A stretch of 64,000 nucleotides of DNA from Diphasiastrum complanatum (Eukaryota; Streptophyta; Lycopodiopsida; Lycopodiales; Lycopodiaceae): positions 11,945,538-12,009,537 of the forward strand of contig CM055094.1 of NCBI GenBank assembly GCA_029204225.1, read 5' to 3'. Below, piece after piece: positions 1 to 32,990 of the stretch. The notes beneath the pieces were generated by a model. The model was given only the letters and a program-made list of their open reading frames with translations, ran no database searches and was not told where the DNA came from. Made by a program: the position numbers and the translations under genes. How positions within the stretch are numbered: position 1 is the stretch's first letter; every line of letters starts with the position of its first letter.

Positions 1-1559
1 AATTGTGCTTTTTTATTTCTATGAGGGGCCGAAGGATGTATATGATGCACTCAACTTCAAGGAATGGTACCTTGCCATGAAGGAGGAATATGATGCTTTG
101 ATGGCCAATAAGACATAGGAGCTTGTGGATCTTCCATCCAACAAGCACACCATTGGTTGCAAGTGGGTTTATCGAGTCAAGTATAATCAAGATGGCACAA
201 TCAACAAGTACAAGGCTAGTCTTTGTGCTAAAGATTTTGCTCAAGTTTATGGACTTGATTATGAGGAGACCTTTGCCCCAGTTGCAAAGATGGTAGCAAT
301 TAGAATCATAATTTCTCTTGCTTGTTTTTTCATTTGGCAAGTTCTTCAACTAGATGTCTCTAATGCATTTCTAAATGGGTACCTAGAAAAAGAGATCTAT
401 ATCGATCAGCCTATTGGGTTCATCCATGACAAAGAAAAAGTTTGCTTGCTCTTCAAAAGTTTATATGGATTGAAGCAAGCTCCAAGGTCATGGTATTCTC
501 GACTTAACACCTTTCTTGAGTCACTAGGATTTAATCTTAGTAACTATGATCCTTTCTTATATGTCAAGTTTTTTTATAAAGATATTGTCATTCTTCTTAT
601 TTATGTTGATGATATAATTCTGACAGGAAGTAGTATCAAGTTAGTTGAGGAAACCAAGATTGCACTTGGAAAAGAGTTCAAGATGCAAGATCTTGGAAAA
701 ATTCACTATATTCTAGGATTAGAGATTGACTTTCTTAAAGATAAAGCTTTTGTATGTCATCCAAGTATGCTCTTTCAATGTTAAAGATATGTTGAATTGT
801 AAGAGTATAGAAACACCTATGGAGCAAAATGTAAAGGATTCTAACAAAGGTGATGAAATATCCTTTGTGGACATCACACTTTTTAAAAGTCTTATAGGCG
901 TCTTAATTTGGCTCACAATAACTAAACCTGACATAAGCTTTAGTGTTCATAAGTTGAGCCAGGCTATGCAAAATCCTACTATCTATCACTGGAAAATGGC
1001 CAAGAGAGTGCTTAGACATATATCTTCAACTTTTGATTTTGGTTTATTGTATAAAAGTGAAGATATTTCTATTATTGGTTATTCTGACTCGGATTTTGCA
1101 AGTGATAGAGCAGATCGAAAATCTACAAGTGCTTATGTCATATATCTTGGAGGAAACTTGATATCTTGGCTTTCCAAAAAGCAAGATACTGTATCACTCT
1201 CATCATGTGAAGATGAGTACAAGGCACTCACTACAACAACAAAGGAAGTGCTTTGGATCAAGAGGTTACTAGTGGAACTAAAGATAATCTTGGAAGATGA
1301 TATACCTATGATCGTGTGTGACAACATTTCAGCCCAAGCCCTTGCCAACAACCCGATATTCCATGCAAGGAGCAAGCATATCAAAGTTGCACATCACTTC
1401 ATGAGAGAGAAGCTCATTGGAGGGGAAATCAATTTGGAGCACATCGACGCATCATCTTGCATTGCTGATATGCTCACCAAACCTTTGAGCAAAAGTTCCT
1501 TCATCAAGCATAGAGCCAATCTTGGAGTTATACCAAGATCCATGTTCAAATCAATATAG
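1..1559 (+). pseudogene. copia pol: reverse transcriptase and RNase H (broken)
   Basis: This would encode the reverse transcriptase and RNase H that copy the element's RNA into DNA. Visible RT landmarks are KARLCAK-like (here KASLCAKDF), LDVSNAFLNGYL, LYGLKQAPRSWY and the YVDD catalytic motif at about 602-613. RNase H landmarks are SLSSCEDEY and the terminal ADMLTKPLS. The frame is broken by a TAG at 116-118 where a Trp codon is expected, and by a frameshift near 755-795: compared with copy 2, one base is lost after GTC and several more beside ATGTTG. The element cannot make an intact Pol from this copy. Confidence 0.93.
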
Positions 1560-1563
1560 ATTA

Positions 1564-1576
1564 TTTTTAGGAGGAG
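1564..1576 (+). promoter_or_regulatory. polypurine tract of family A
   Basis: The purine-rich run TTTTTAGGAGGAG sits immediately before the LTR start TGTTAAAATT. This is where plus-strand DNA synthesis is primed in LTR elements. The same run precedes the LTRs at 39610 and, on the minus strand, at 34756. Confidence 0.8.
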
Positions 1577-2370
1577 TGTTAAAATTGAAAAAACAAATCA
1601 TATTGATTTTTTGGCTTGCTACAAATGTTGTACCCTACAAGTATGTAGCTCATAAATGCAAAATGCCAAGTTTGCCCTATATAGAACTCGAGCTACATGG
1701 TTATGTAATGTCTAGATTCAAGAATACAACTTGCATATAGTTTGTAGACATAGAATTAGCAAAGTCATGCTTGTAGAAACTCGTGGCAATTCACATGCAT
1801 TAATTGTAAGTGATCCATAGTGACATGCAAGGCATGCACAAAGTGTAATGGACACATGCATGATGATTTTTACTTTGTTAGTTAGAACTAGTACACTTGT
1901 AAAAAGTTGGTAGAATTTCATGCATGGCAAGTGACAAATGTCACATAGACTCTAGATGTCACTTTAGTTGTCATTGTGGAATGGAAAGATGTGGTTCTAC
2001 ATTGAGCTACCTCAAACTCCATAAATATGTGTAGCTCTCCTCACAATCAATGATGAAGAACCAAAGTTTTGTGGCTACCTCATGCCATTTTGGATCTAAA
2101 CTATTTTGCTTGTTATCTCTCTAGTTTTCTCTCTCTAACTCGTGTTGAAGCTAATGCTAATACATTGAAATCTTGTACTTTTGTTCATTATTTGATTCAT
2201 TGCTATCATATTATGATGCTTAGCATGCTAGATTGTGGTTAAGCCATTTCTTCTGAACTAGATCTTGCTAACAATCTAGAATCAGGTTATTATGCTAATC
2301 ACAAAGCTTAATCAAGATTAATCATACTTGTGGACATTCCCCACACATGTGAATTCTGGAAATTTTGTCA
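1577..2370 (+). repeat. 3' LTR, family A copy 1
   Basis: The 794-bp LTR begins TGTTAAAATTG and ends GGAAATTTTGTCA, giving the TG..CA ends of LTR elements. Both ends are confirmed by the split LTR of copy 2 and by the minus-strand LTR at 36413-36931, where the primer site follows directly. A TATA-like stretch (CCATAAATATG) lies near 2020. Confidence 0.9.
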
Positions 2371-3065
2371 AAAGCATACCACAAATACCTAGATAGACTT
2401 AGCAGTCAAGAGAGCACAACCTATCCACATTACGAATTGAGAGAGATCACGACAATACTACTGGGGGAAGTAGCGCCTCTCTATCAGGATCAATATCAAC
2501 CAGTCTTATCATGGGATCCTCTGATGGATGGTGTCAACTACCCATTTGTCGATGAACAAGGTTATCAGGAATGGCCACCAGGCTCATATGGTTATTATTG
2601 AAATCTGGCAAGTCCATGTTCTTGCTGATCGTCATCAAATAAAGCCTCAGGTTTTACGTAAGCAAACTCATATCTACAATTTTCCTAGAGCACAAACCAC
2701 ATGAGATTTGGACAAGCTCTAAGCCTTCAATGAAGAATCTTCGAGTATTTGAATGCCTCGCCTGCATGCAGATCCCGAAGGAGATGAGGAAGAAATTCGA
2801 CTTCCAAGGTCTCAAGACAATCCTCATCGGATACACTTCATCTGACAACATTTACAAGCTGTACAACTCCGATACCCAACATATCTTGTTCAACCAGGAT
2901 ATAGTCTTTATCGAGGATCAGTTCATCGATCAAAGACATTGTTCCATATGAATTCTCAACGCCTGCCATTGACACGACAATCCGAGCCTCAGGCTCAAGC
3001 ATGCCCCCCATCGTCGATCCACTACATGACAACGAGTCAGACGAAGATGTTGCTACTACTCAACG
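2371..3065 (+). pseudogene. copia family C fragment (integrase C-terminal part)
   Basis: From about 2700 to 2955 the sequence encodes the end of a copia integrase: a PHEIW-type motif, NLRVFECLA, KKFDFQGLKTILIGYTSSD and a DIVFIEDQFID stretch. It closely matches 60060-60290, so it belongs to the same family as that copy. The following RASGS..PLHDNESDEDVA stretch also matches. The upstream part, 2371-2600, is open in one frame but I do not recognise it. Stop codons and lost bases show it is dead. Confidence 0.8.
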
Positions 3066-3596
3066 CCGACAAATCCAAGGATTGGATCATTGTAGAGTGT
3101 AGCAAGTAGATGGTGAGTAGCCCTCCGCCTGTCAAAAGGGTTAGAACACTAAGATAGGGACCTAACTTAGCCAAGTTGCTAGATTTATATGCTTTCTCCT
3201 TTATCCTAATACTACCCCACTCTAACACTACCTTCCTAACACTAAGCACATCCACACATCATGATTGAGAGAGAGAGAGAGAGAGAGGTTAGCTCATTTG
3301 CTCATTATGCATGCTAATGGAAAAGCTTTAACTAATGAAAACAATAACAATGAAAATAGAGAACAAAAGAGAAAGCAAGGCCAATGTGTCAAACCATTAC
3401 ATATGATGAGCTCATGAGAAGTTGCTAATGCCAAAAACCCTCATCCAAAGGAAATATAGGTGTGGTGCTATCCAATGAGGTGCATTCAATTGCCATGTGT
3501 GTGGATGCATGTCAACAACATGGGACCAATTGGAGATTACCATTTCTTGCCATCATCTAAAATTATGGTACGACCAATGCTTGAAAATTGGGCAAT

Positions 3597-3599
<3 letters not shown>

Positions 3600-3637
<38 letters not shown>
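3600..3637. repeat. (GA)n microsatellite
   Basis: An uninterrupted GA dinucleotide run of about 38 bases. A shorter one of about 22 bases lies at 3267-3288. Confidence 0.97.
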
Positions 3638-3639
<2 letters not shown>

Positions 3640-4777
3640 ACCAATGAATAGTCCCTATCAAAAAACTTGTGATCATATAAGTTGGACTTCTTAACAAACA
3701 CAAATGAAAAGTACATGTTTACTAGATAGTAACTTCATAGAAGATACTAGTTATTTGGGTCCTTCTTAGTAAGCATAACAACATTATGAAGGGAATTGTG
3801 AACCCCTCCAAAGCCCCTGTCACAATCCTCTTTCTCATTCCATAAGGAGTATGAATGGTATCTATCAAAAGCGGGTACTCGACAAGTTTCACGCTCCCAC
3901 GTTTTCACTAGCAAGATGATGTGCTTGCCTAATATCAAAAAGTGAGGTTCAACTTAGCAATGGTCTTACCGACTAGCCAAATAGCTTTACCTCCTCGAAT
4001 GGTAGGTCACTTGCCCTCCAAATGCCATTACTTAACTTTTTTCCACTCCTTTCAAACTTCACCTTGTTGAGCTAGAGCATAGTCTTCCTCGACATAAACA
4101 TTCATGCTACATAGTTTGCCATGATTTTATAAGACAACCTTGAGTATTTATGGATTAATCACCTTGAAACGAAGAGTCCCATTGTTTGTTCCAATCTGTT
4201 TGCCCAATTGCAAGGATTCTTTCACATCTACTTCACAAACCCATTTGCTCAAAAGTGAAAGTAGAAATTGCGTTACTCTTAGAAAAGCCCTTTTGAATGA
4301 TATTTGAGGCACGCTTGGCTATTTCTTGCTGTTCATGAAATAAGAATGAGACATCTGTACCAAAATATCTTTGACAAAGACTAGCAGTATTCAGTGGAGG
4401 AGGTCGTGTACTAGAGCTCTAACCTATTAGCTCTTAAAGTTGTTTATGAATCACAATAAATATGGATGGCAAAATGCTTAGTAATTGTGTTGATGTAGGA
4501 TTGAAGAATTTTTTTTTTTGCATATGTAAATGTTGATTCTTTGTTTCGAGCTCTACGGTTGAAGAGTGATCACAACTCACAATTAGTTTTGTACAAAAGG
4601 CGATCATCATCCTTGAGAGTTTTGATTTAAGCTTTGAGAAGGCCCATCTCCTTTTGAATGAGGTGAATATAATGCTGCATACGACTGATAAGATCTCATT
4701 GGAGGTGTTGGAGGCAAAGTTTTGGATTGAAAACTACAAGGTTTAAGGCACAACTATGTGGAAGACTCCGCGAGACA

Positions 4778-4780
<3 letters not shown>

Positions 4781-4836
<56 letters not shown>
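4781..4836. repeat. (GA)n microsatellite
   Basis: An uninterrupted GA dinucleotide run of about 56 bases. Confidence 0.97.
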
Positions 4837-4838
<2 letters not shown>

Positions 4839-5026
4839 CACTTATGTGACTTGGGGAGAGGCTCTTTGCATGGACCACTCACATACCACAAAACAAAGTC
4901 CCTCGGAAGTGTACTTACCAAGGATGATAGTTTGAAACTGCACACTTACTAGGGACAATATTGTCAACCTACCTACTAAGTACTATAAGTTGAAATCCCT
5001 AAACTTACCAAGGACGATAATGTAAA

Positions 5027-5262
5027 GCGTAATGGATTGTTGGTGACTATTCTGCCCATTTTTCTATCTCATTAAAAAGCAGAATAGTCATCTGTTTGTT
5101 TCTGAAAAAAAAATTGTGCTGATTTTGCCTGCGCGTCAGGCGTCAGGCCTGTGTCTGCCATGTGGCAATGTCATATTGGTTTCATTTTTTTTTAAATTCT
5201 ACATGCGCTTGCCACGTGGCAACATCGGATTGGTCTAAAAAAGGTCCAACAATCCATTACGC
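5027..5262. mobile_element. short TIR element (MITE-like)
   Basis: The ends are perfect 17-bp inverted repeats: GCGTAATGGATTGTTGG at 5027-5043 and its reverse complement at 5246-5262. The 236-bp interior has no coding capacity and contains two related blocks around GCCATGTGGCAA and GCCACGTGGCAA. I could not identify a clear target duplication, so the superfamily is open. Confidence 0.6.
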
Positions 5263-5479
5263 AATGGAATGGGCCGGGCATAGGCCATTCTGCCCGGTTC
5301 AACTTTCCAAAAAAATTTAGGCTCGGCCTCTCCGAACCTCGCCTAAAAAAATTCTGGAAAGGTTTATCGGGCAAAATGTTTGAGAGAGTATAAAGTGTGT
5401 GATCAAAGGATCAGATGCTATGTGCATGTCTTTTGATGGAAATCGATCAAGTTTCATAAAGTAGTAGATTTCCTACACG

Positions 5480-5960
5480 ACATACAAGAAATGCTACAGA
5501 TAAAATTTGAGAATATTCAAAGTGCCCAAGATAGGAATATGCATTATGCCAATCTGAAAAGACCGTCTTTCAAGTTGGAGATTGGACATATTTATGAATC
5601 CTGAAGAATTCTAACGTAATGTGTACCGGCAAGCATTACAAATTGTCTGCTAGATATAGAGGACCATATCCCGAAAGGAACACAAGTGCACCCGTTTTTT
5701 TCAAGTAAGTCAACTTTAAAAAAAAATAAAAAATAAAACATTTTGGTTCTAGAGACCAATTGGATCTGTTGGATGAATCTTCGAGTATAATTCGACTGGA
5801 ACCCGAAAAGATCTTGGATACCAAAATTAAACGATTGAGAAATCATATAGTTATTGAGCATCTGGTTCGATGGAAGGGTCATACAGACAACGATGATTCC
5901 TGTGAACAAAAATGTAGCTTGAAAAGAAACTTCCCTAGCCTTAAATTCTGAGATCAAAAC
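5480..5960 (+). pseudogene. Ty3/gypsy chromovirus fragment: integrase end and chromodomain
   Basis: The stretch resembles the C-terminal region of a Ty3/gypsy integrase in broken frames (NMHYANLKRPSFKLEIG, then LSARYRGPYP), followed by a chromodomain at about 5790-5925 with EPEKILDTKIKRLRN and HLVRWKGHTDNDDSCE. Chromodomains at this place are typical of chromoviruses, where they steer integration to chromatin. The aromatic W of LVRWKG is kept; the terminal SWE is SCE. No LTR was identified next to it. Confidence 0.75.
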
Positions 5961-6434
5961 TTGAATAAAAGAAGAAGGAAATTCAGTAGGCCTACCTCGA
6001 GCCGTAATTTGATTATGATTATGAGGGATTAATGATAATAATTAATGGTTGGAGGCCTAAACTCAAGATGGTGGATTTTTATGGGTCTATCAATGACTCA
6101 TAGGAGAATTGGATGATGTGGCCCAATGAGGCTACATATGTCTCATGAGGTGTCACAGCGCACTACTAGTGGTGCATGGGCCTTGAAAGGTATAAATATA
6201 CTCATTGGACTCTCACTAATGGGTATAATTATACCCATTGGACTCTCACTAATGTATGCTTGATTGTGATGCTAGTAGGTACATGTTGCTAGTTTAACTC
6301 ATCTATCCCTTGTGAGGAATTGATCCATAGCTTAAAGGCTAAATCCGTACAATCTATGTTTAGTTGGAAAAGTTTGTCCACCATCCGATTTCCTTGTGTT
6401 GCGCTTGCTTAGATATTGTATCCTTGGTGAGGGA

Positions 6435-6448
6435 CTATATATAGATAG

Positions 6449-6495
<47 letters not shown>
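6435..6495. repeat. compound (TA)n(GA)n microsatellite
   Basis: A TA-rich run passes directly into about 27 bases of GA. Confidence 0.95.
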
Positions 6496-8592
6496 ACTTA
6501 AAAATTACTAAAACCCTAGACTGTAGAGGAAATAGTTACAAATAAACAAAAAACATATACCTACAATAAAGACATGAGAAAATCAATAACCATGATGGTC
6601 ATAGCAAACAATGATCAATAAACAACTATAGATCATTAGTGGAGAGAGCTAAAACGAGAAGAATGTGAAGAATCGAGATTATAAATACGGTTACACATGG
6701 GACTCTAGAGGAAATGGGGACACACAATAATAGAATTTGCAAGAATTTAAATTGATTCTAAAAAATAATAATAGATACAATCCAAGGTTTGTAAGAATGA
6801 CCTGAATTGATAGTTCAAATTGACTGATTTTGTCTCTTTGAATTGGAAAATAGTCGTCCTAGACTCCCAACCAGGTTCATGCAATAAAATCTTTTTAGCG
6901 TTGTTCTTTTGGGTATTTAATATTGGCCTTCTGTTCAAAAACCCTGAACAATATATAAAAAAGCTTTTGGCTCAATCCGATTCAAACTGGTTTATAGTTC
7001 AAACCCGATAGAACCAATTCAAATCAACAACAAACTATGCTCAAAACAAAACACACACAAGCTTGAAATTGCAATAATAAGGAGATCTAGTAGAAAGCAT
7101 TCTAAGAGCCATAATCTTAGGATACTCACAAGTTGGTACATCAAACATATTGGGATTTCATGTAAATTTTGCTACATTGAAACAAATGTTATAATTTTTT
7201 CTTCAACATCAACAATTATTGCATGGTCTTGAATTTAATTACTTGTTCAGTACATGGTTGATTGGCTTGAACTCGCAAGAGTCTCAATGGTTCTCATTTC
7301 AACATTTTGTAATTTTTCACAAATGAGATGCAAAATTAGTATATGAAATTTGAATATGCTATTCTCACATAACAAAAAAGAACATTTTGTTACAACAAAT
7401 TAGTGTACATCCTAGCCGTTCTTTGTTTGTGAAAAATTCATCGTCTCATTCTTATCTTTTCATGGTGCTACTTGTACAATCACTAAAACCCAAAAAATGG
7501 GTACCTTGAATGCAGCTGCCAGCATGATGTTCAATAATGATAGTATTTGATCAACGCCTCAAAACATTCAAATCTTATCAAGGCCATCCCTGTGTGCAAA
7601 GCCACGATTTTCCACTTAAAGGGTGCTATCTCAAGCACCCTCAGCCAAAAAATAATCGTGTTGATTTGGGTATATTATATTTGTGGCAATAAACAAAAAA
7701 CAGGCACATTGTCTAGGACTTGGCAAATTTTGGTGTGGACAAAACTTGAGTCCTTTCTTGAGCTTCCCAAACATCACTATATAACAACACCCAAGAATCT
7801 AATAATACAAAAGTTCAGGGTTGTTGGAAGTCTTCATCTTCTCTCTACTGCTTCTACTTGAATGCATATTCTAGGTTTTATCACCTTTTGTTTCGACTGC
7901 TAGCAATTTAACATAGTTTTTGTCATCTCATATGAATGGTGACATGATACAAAGTTTCAGATTTTCTTTATTTACAAGCAACATGACTTACTGTACGATA
8001 ATAGACTATCATTGTATTCTGGATCCTAGAAGCACACAAGATTACAATCCAGTTGGCAGCTTATAGACATACCCTTGTTTTATTCACCACACTTGCTTCT
8101 TGGCTGAAATTTTATAGTTTTTCACTTCCCAGTGGTTGGATTTGGACATGATGGTGTAAAGCCCTCTTGCATTACATTCAGTAGTTATACGTATGCCTGG
8201 TCTGTCTCCACCGAGGTCCACTTGTGGATTCGGCTAGACTAAGATGAGTCTCAAGCTGAAGGACATGAATAACTAAATTCACATGGTTAATGATGAAGTA
8301 CAGCTTGCTATTAAGGGCTAGAACTAGCCAGAAATGGACTGGCAGTATATGTGGGATGCAAAGTATGAAAAAAAAAGAGCAACTTCAATGACAACCTTCT
8401 GTAGAAGAGTACCAGGGAGAAGAAATAGGTCTATTTTGACATTGTACTGAATCAATTTCCTACAGCTGTATAAAATCTTTGCACAAAAGCACTTGATCAA
8501 TTGTCTTCGTACAACTCAAAAAATGCTTAAACAGGAAACAATACTGCCTTTCAGGTTGTTATTATTTGCAATATCGTTCATTGAGAATCAAG

Positions 8593-8596
<4 letters not shown>

Positions 8597-8638
<42 letters not shown>
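8597..8638. repeat. (CT)n microsatellite
   Basis: An uninterrupted CT run of about 42 bases, some 230 bases beyond the AP1M stop codon. Confidence 0.97.
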
Positions 8639-8640
<2 letters not shown>

Positions 8641-8870
8641 CCCATGGGTCCATACAACCCTTTCCAAAAAAGCTAGGTAAGGACATAGCTGTCAGCCACA
8701 TGTAACCTTTCACAAACAGTGAACACCATAAATTGAAATAACATTCAACAAACCAGCGATGCACAGACGGTGATATTTCTTTAAACATTTTTCAAATGAC
8801 TAGCTAGGAGACTCTCAAACATCCAAAAAGATTTATCTGAATAAAAGAATGTTCTTGCAGATGTTTGTGG

Positions 8871-29714
<20,844 letters not shown>

Positions 29715-29831
29715 GATTCTTTCTTACTTCCTCTCCACCTAGACAAGAAATATGCAGCATAACATAAGACAATAATAGATGACAAATTGAAGTAGCTACA
29801 ACCACATATAACAGCGCAGGACTACTAGATC

Positions 29832-30380
29832 CATGGCCAGGGCCAATGCAGAGGATACAGGAGAGGAGGTTGGTGATGAGGCTAAGGGGGGATTGGATGA
29901 TAGTGAGGATGAGGAGGATGAGGCCTTGGATGATGAGATGGAAATGGACATCGGAGATGATGTGGAGTGAGTGGATCTTGATGTCGAGACACAGGCCGAG
30001 CTTGCATCACCTGTACGCAGAGGGGGGAGTAGGCATAGGGTACGCCTGATGGATTTGCATGTTGAGCCAGAGGCAGCAACACCATAGGCAGAGGGAGTGG
30101 TGGCCCGGCGAGGCCATGGTAGACCTAGAGGCAGTGGTAGCGACAGGGGCAGAGACAAAGGCAGGGGCAGAGGCAAGGGCAAAGGGATAGACAGAGGCAG
30201 AGGTTCAAGGGCATAGCCGCACATACCTGAGGAGGATTCCTCATCTTCCTACTCGTCTACCAGTGGTAGTGAGGAGGAGGAATCCCCATCTGATCCTGAT
30301 GCCAGTCCCAAAGCTTTATCATTTATGGCATCAGACATATTGACCATTCTCATGAGGCATGTGTGGAATGTGGATTAGTC
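29832..30380 (+). pseudogene. acidic and Arg/Gly-rich reading frame, broken
   Basis: One frame from an ATG at 29832 reads MARANAEDTGEEVGDEAKG, a long acidic stretch, then an RG-rich part (RPRGSGSDRGRDKGRGRG) and a Ser/Glu-rich end. It has at least three stop codons (TGA, TAG, TAG), so it is not expressed as one protein. I do not recognise the family; a tail of a transposase gene is possible but unproven. It diverges from AP1M with only 117 bases between the two ATGs. Confidence 0.35.
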
Positions 30381-32470
30381 ACCATATTTTTGTATCATAT
30401 ACACTTAGCACTGTAGTACACACTACGTGATTGCTTTCAAGTTTCAGATTTAACTTTTGGTATGCAGCATGTTGAAGCCTAAATGCTTTGTTCAGTTAGT
30501 AGTAGTCTATAGACTAGTAGTAAGTACTTACAGTTAGTTACCATGTTCTGCAATGTGTGTGAAATTATTTTTACAGGCCTACATGTTGTTTTTCCCCACT
30601 CCCAACACATGGTTCAAAAAAAAAATGTCGCATTCCAATCCACAACGCTGTACAATTCCGGAACGCTCTCGGAACACAGCGTTCCGGAACGGGATGCATT
30701 TATGACTTAGACTTAGTTTTACACTTAATAACAATAGCACCTCTATTACACTTAACAACAATAGCACCTCTATTACCGTATGCACACGCTCGGCCCCATT
30801 GATTATGACTAAAGCTTTTGCATGAATAATTGAAGGTCCAAGTTGGCGGTGGTAAATCTAGGTGAAGGTTCCTATAACCTCCTCTTCCCACACACAAGCA
30901 ATACAAAACCTCTGTCTTGCAGGTTTGCCTCTAGCCTAAATTCAGAGAGCTTAACTTGCTTTGCTAGCATGCATGCAAGGTTTATGTTGCTTTGTGTCTT
31001 GATTTACCTTGTTCTCTAACACTAGCTAAGAACACAGTTCTGAATTGTAACAATTCATTGATTTCTTCAGCTCCTTAATGAGAGTTGGCCACTTAGGACT
31101 TCAGAGTTTGCTAAGTGATCTTATCTACAAATTTTTATAATTGACAAGATATCTAGGTTTTGTAGTTTCCCAACTTGTGCATCTCTAGTTCAAGCCTCAA
31201 ATCCAAGGCCACTTTGTAATGCACAAATAACTAAACCTCTTTCAGTCTACATATGATGTGACTATACTACCCCCAAGAGAGTGGGATCTTGAAAACCAAG
31301 GGTGGCATTCCAAGGTTCAACCATATTCGATCATCACGGTTTTTTGAGTGACGGTCTATATAATGAAGGAAATGTTTTCATGTAGACAAATCTTACACAA
31401 GCTGATTTGTTCTAAAGGGTCAACTATGGAAAAGGTTGTGAGTCATGACAGGACCAAATCATTGATACAAAATTCCTTGGATTTCAAAAGTCTCTACATA
31501 GATTTTCTTCCTAAAGACAAGTTTTGAAATAGAACCTTACATCTAGAATCGAATCAAGCATGACCATGAGTGGCCGTAAATTTTAATATGATAGTACTTC
31601 AAATTACCCTAAACAACTACTTGGATAATCGCTTCCACAAACTAATAAAAGACTTTGAATTCCACACTGCATTAAGGACTTTGACATTTGTTAAAATCAA
31701 CAAGGTTGATGAGAGATTTTGAGGCTAGTGGGTGTCGTTCAGGGAGTGCCGCGTGAGCTATGAGCAGAAGATATCTATTTGCGACATTAGAATATATCCA
31801 ATTTCACAAATTTAAATAGAGAAGTCAATGATGTTATAAGGTGAAGCTTAGAAACAATATACAAGCAAACCATAAACTCCAAGGATCTAAATGAAAAAAA
31901 ATAATATAGAATTCAATAAACAGAAAATCTTAACAAATAGCATTGCTTACGTCTCATCAGAAGAAGATATTAGTAGCAAGTCACTGACAAACAAAAATGA
32001 TACAGATATGATTTCCCAATTTACTCTCCTTTGGGAGATGGTTGCTTAAAAAACAAAAGGTCTTACTTGTTTTTTCAATATATTGAAGCTCACACTACTC
32101 GTGCTAGACTTTTTCAAAAAAAACTGGATTACGAGTTTCACAAGCTGTTGCAGTAAAGAATCCAAATATCTCATCACTACCTGCACTTTAGATATAAGAT
32201 GCAAGGAGTGCCGTACAACTCCAGTCATGAGCTAGGACTTTATGGCTCTAAGCCAACAACTCGCTGCTGCGTTCCCCTGAATATTTTCCAATGCAAATAT
32301 TTGCAGTTAGCACAAACTGTGCAGCTGAGAAATACTCATAACAGCCTGCTGTCGTCACGACGGTGTAAAGATTGTTGTAATCCAACCTGTAAAGATAGTG
32401 TAAATCCTCTCAGCAAGATCTCGCTGGGAGAGCTCGTTTCCAGAATCAATCGTCTTTAATTGTAAAGGTC
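30240..32470. other. no recognisable gene; AP1M upstream region
   Basis: A short cluster of GTTCCGGAAC-type palindromes lies at 30630-30705 (CAATTCCGGAACG, AGCGTTCCGGAACGGG), ending ATGCATTTATGAC, similar to the hAT-MITE ends elsewhere. A few splice-like segments on the minus strand at 32040-32460 are discussed in findings. Nothing else is supported. Confidence 0.45.
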
Positions 32471-32487
32471 TGTCATTCATGAAGTGC

Positions 32488-32516
32488 GTTCGAGCCTCTC
32501 CTTGGAAACCAAGAAG
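32488..32516 (+). mobile_element. 5'-truncated copy of the tRNA-sized SINE
   Basis: The 29-bp insert starts with a B-box-like GTTCGAGCC and ends CCTTGGAAACCAAGAAG, matching the end of the SINE at 28972-29057. It is flanked by a perfect 14-bp direct repeat, CATTCATGAAGTGC (32474-32487 and 32517-32530). Confidence 0.65.
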
Positions 32517-32699
32517 CATTCATGAAGTGCAAACTCGGAGCAAATTCCTCAACTGATTTCCCCTATAACCCAATGCAACACAGTTCAAAAATGTAGAAAG
32601 AGCTTCCTGTGCACCATAAGCATGATATCCCATGGACTGCTACGTTTGTCATTAGCAGTACGTATGGACCATAGTATCTGCTACCGCCTCCCTACAATC

Positions 32700-32990
32700 G
32701 CAGATCGGCAGTAGCATTATTGCAGCGGTCATGTATACTGCTAATAACATAAACTTGATTTCTTTTGTAGTCAAGAATGAGTTTCAGAAAATGCCTCGAC
32801 CCTCCTCGGTGCCCCTCTAACTTAGGTACTCGGATCTTAAAATACTACAGGTCAGGAGTTGCATTTGCTACAACCTGTAGCGGTCATGCATACTCCTAAT
32901 AGCATATACGTATTACGTAATTTATGTTTGAATCAGAAATGAGTTTCAGAAAAGCCTAGACCCTCCTCACTGCCGCCCTGACTTACGTAC
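32700..32990. repeat. imperfect tandem duplication, about 160-bp period
   Basis: GCGGTCATG..ATACT..TAATA, then ATGAGTTTCAGAAAA and CCCTCCTC, occurs at about 32728-32820 and again at about 32880-32980, with many small differences. Confidence 0.7.

Larger units (their letters stand above)
1..2370 (+). mobile_element. Ty1/copia element, family A, copy 1 (3' half)
   Basis: Only the end of the integrase linker, the reverse transcriptase, the RNase H and the 3' LTR lie in the window; the rest is left of base 1. The second copy at 36932-42366 matches it nearly base for base, so the family assignment is firm. After the LTR the sequence changes abruptly to a fragment of another copia family, which suggests insertion into it. 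No target duplication can be tested because the 5' end is missing. Confidence 0.93.
3066..5026. other. no recognisable gene; microsatellites and a weak coding-like stretch
   Basis: I see no element ends or intact gene in this stretch. It carries three (GA)n tracts, at 3267-3288, 3600-3637 and 4781-4836. A minus-strand stretch at about 3740-4350 has short protein-like runs in shifting frames (see findings), but no family that I can name. Confidence 0.6.
5961..8870. other. intergenic, AT-rich; region downstream of AP1M
   Basis: No gene seen. It contains a compound TA/GA microsatellite at about 6435-6495, a duplicated 19-mer (CATTGGACTCTCACTAATG) at about 6202-6254, and a (CT)n tract at 8597-8638. 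The part next to 8870 should hold the AP1M 3' UTR, but no poly(A) site could be fixed. Confidence 0.5.

Noticed and set aside
30024-30224. Minus-strand Pro/Leu/Ser-rich frame
   Set aside because: It is the complement of the purine-rich acidic/RG stretch, and its composition follows from that.
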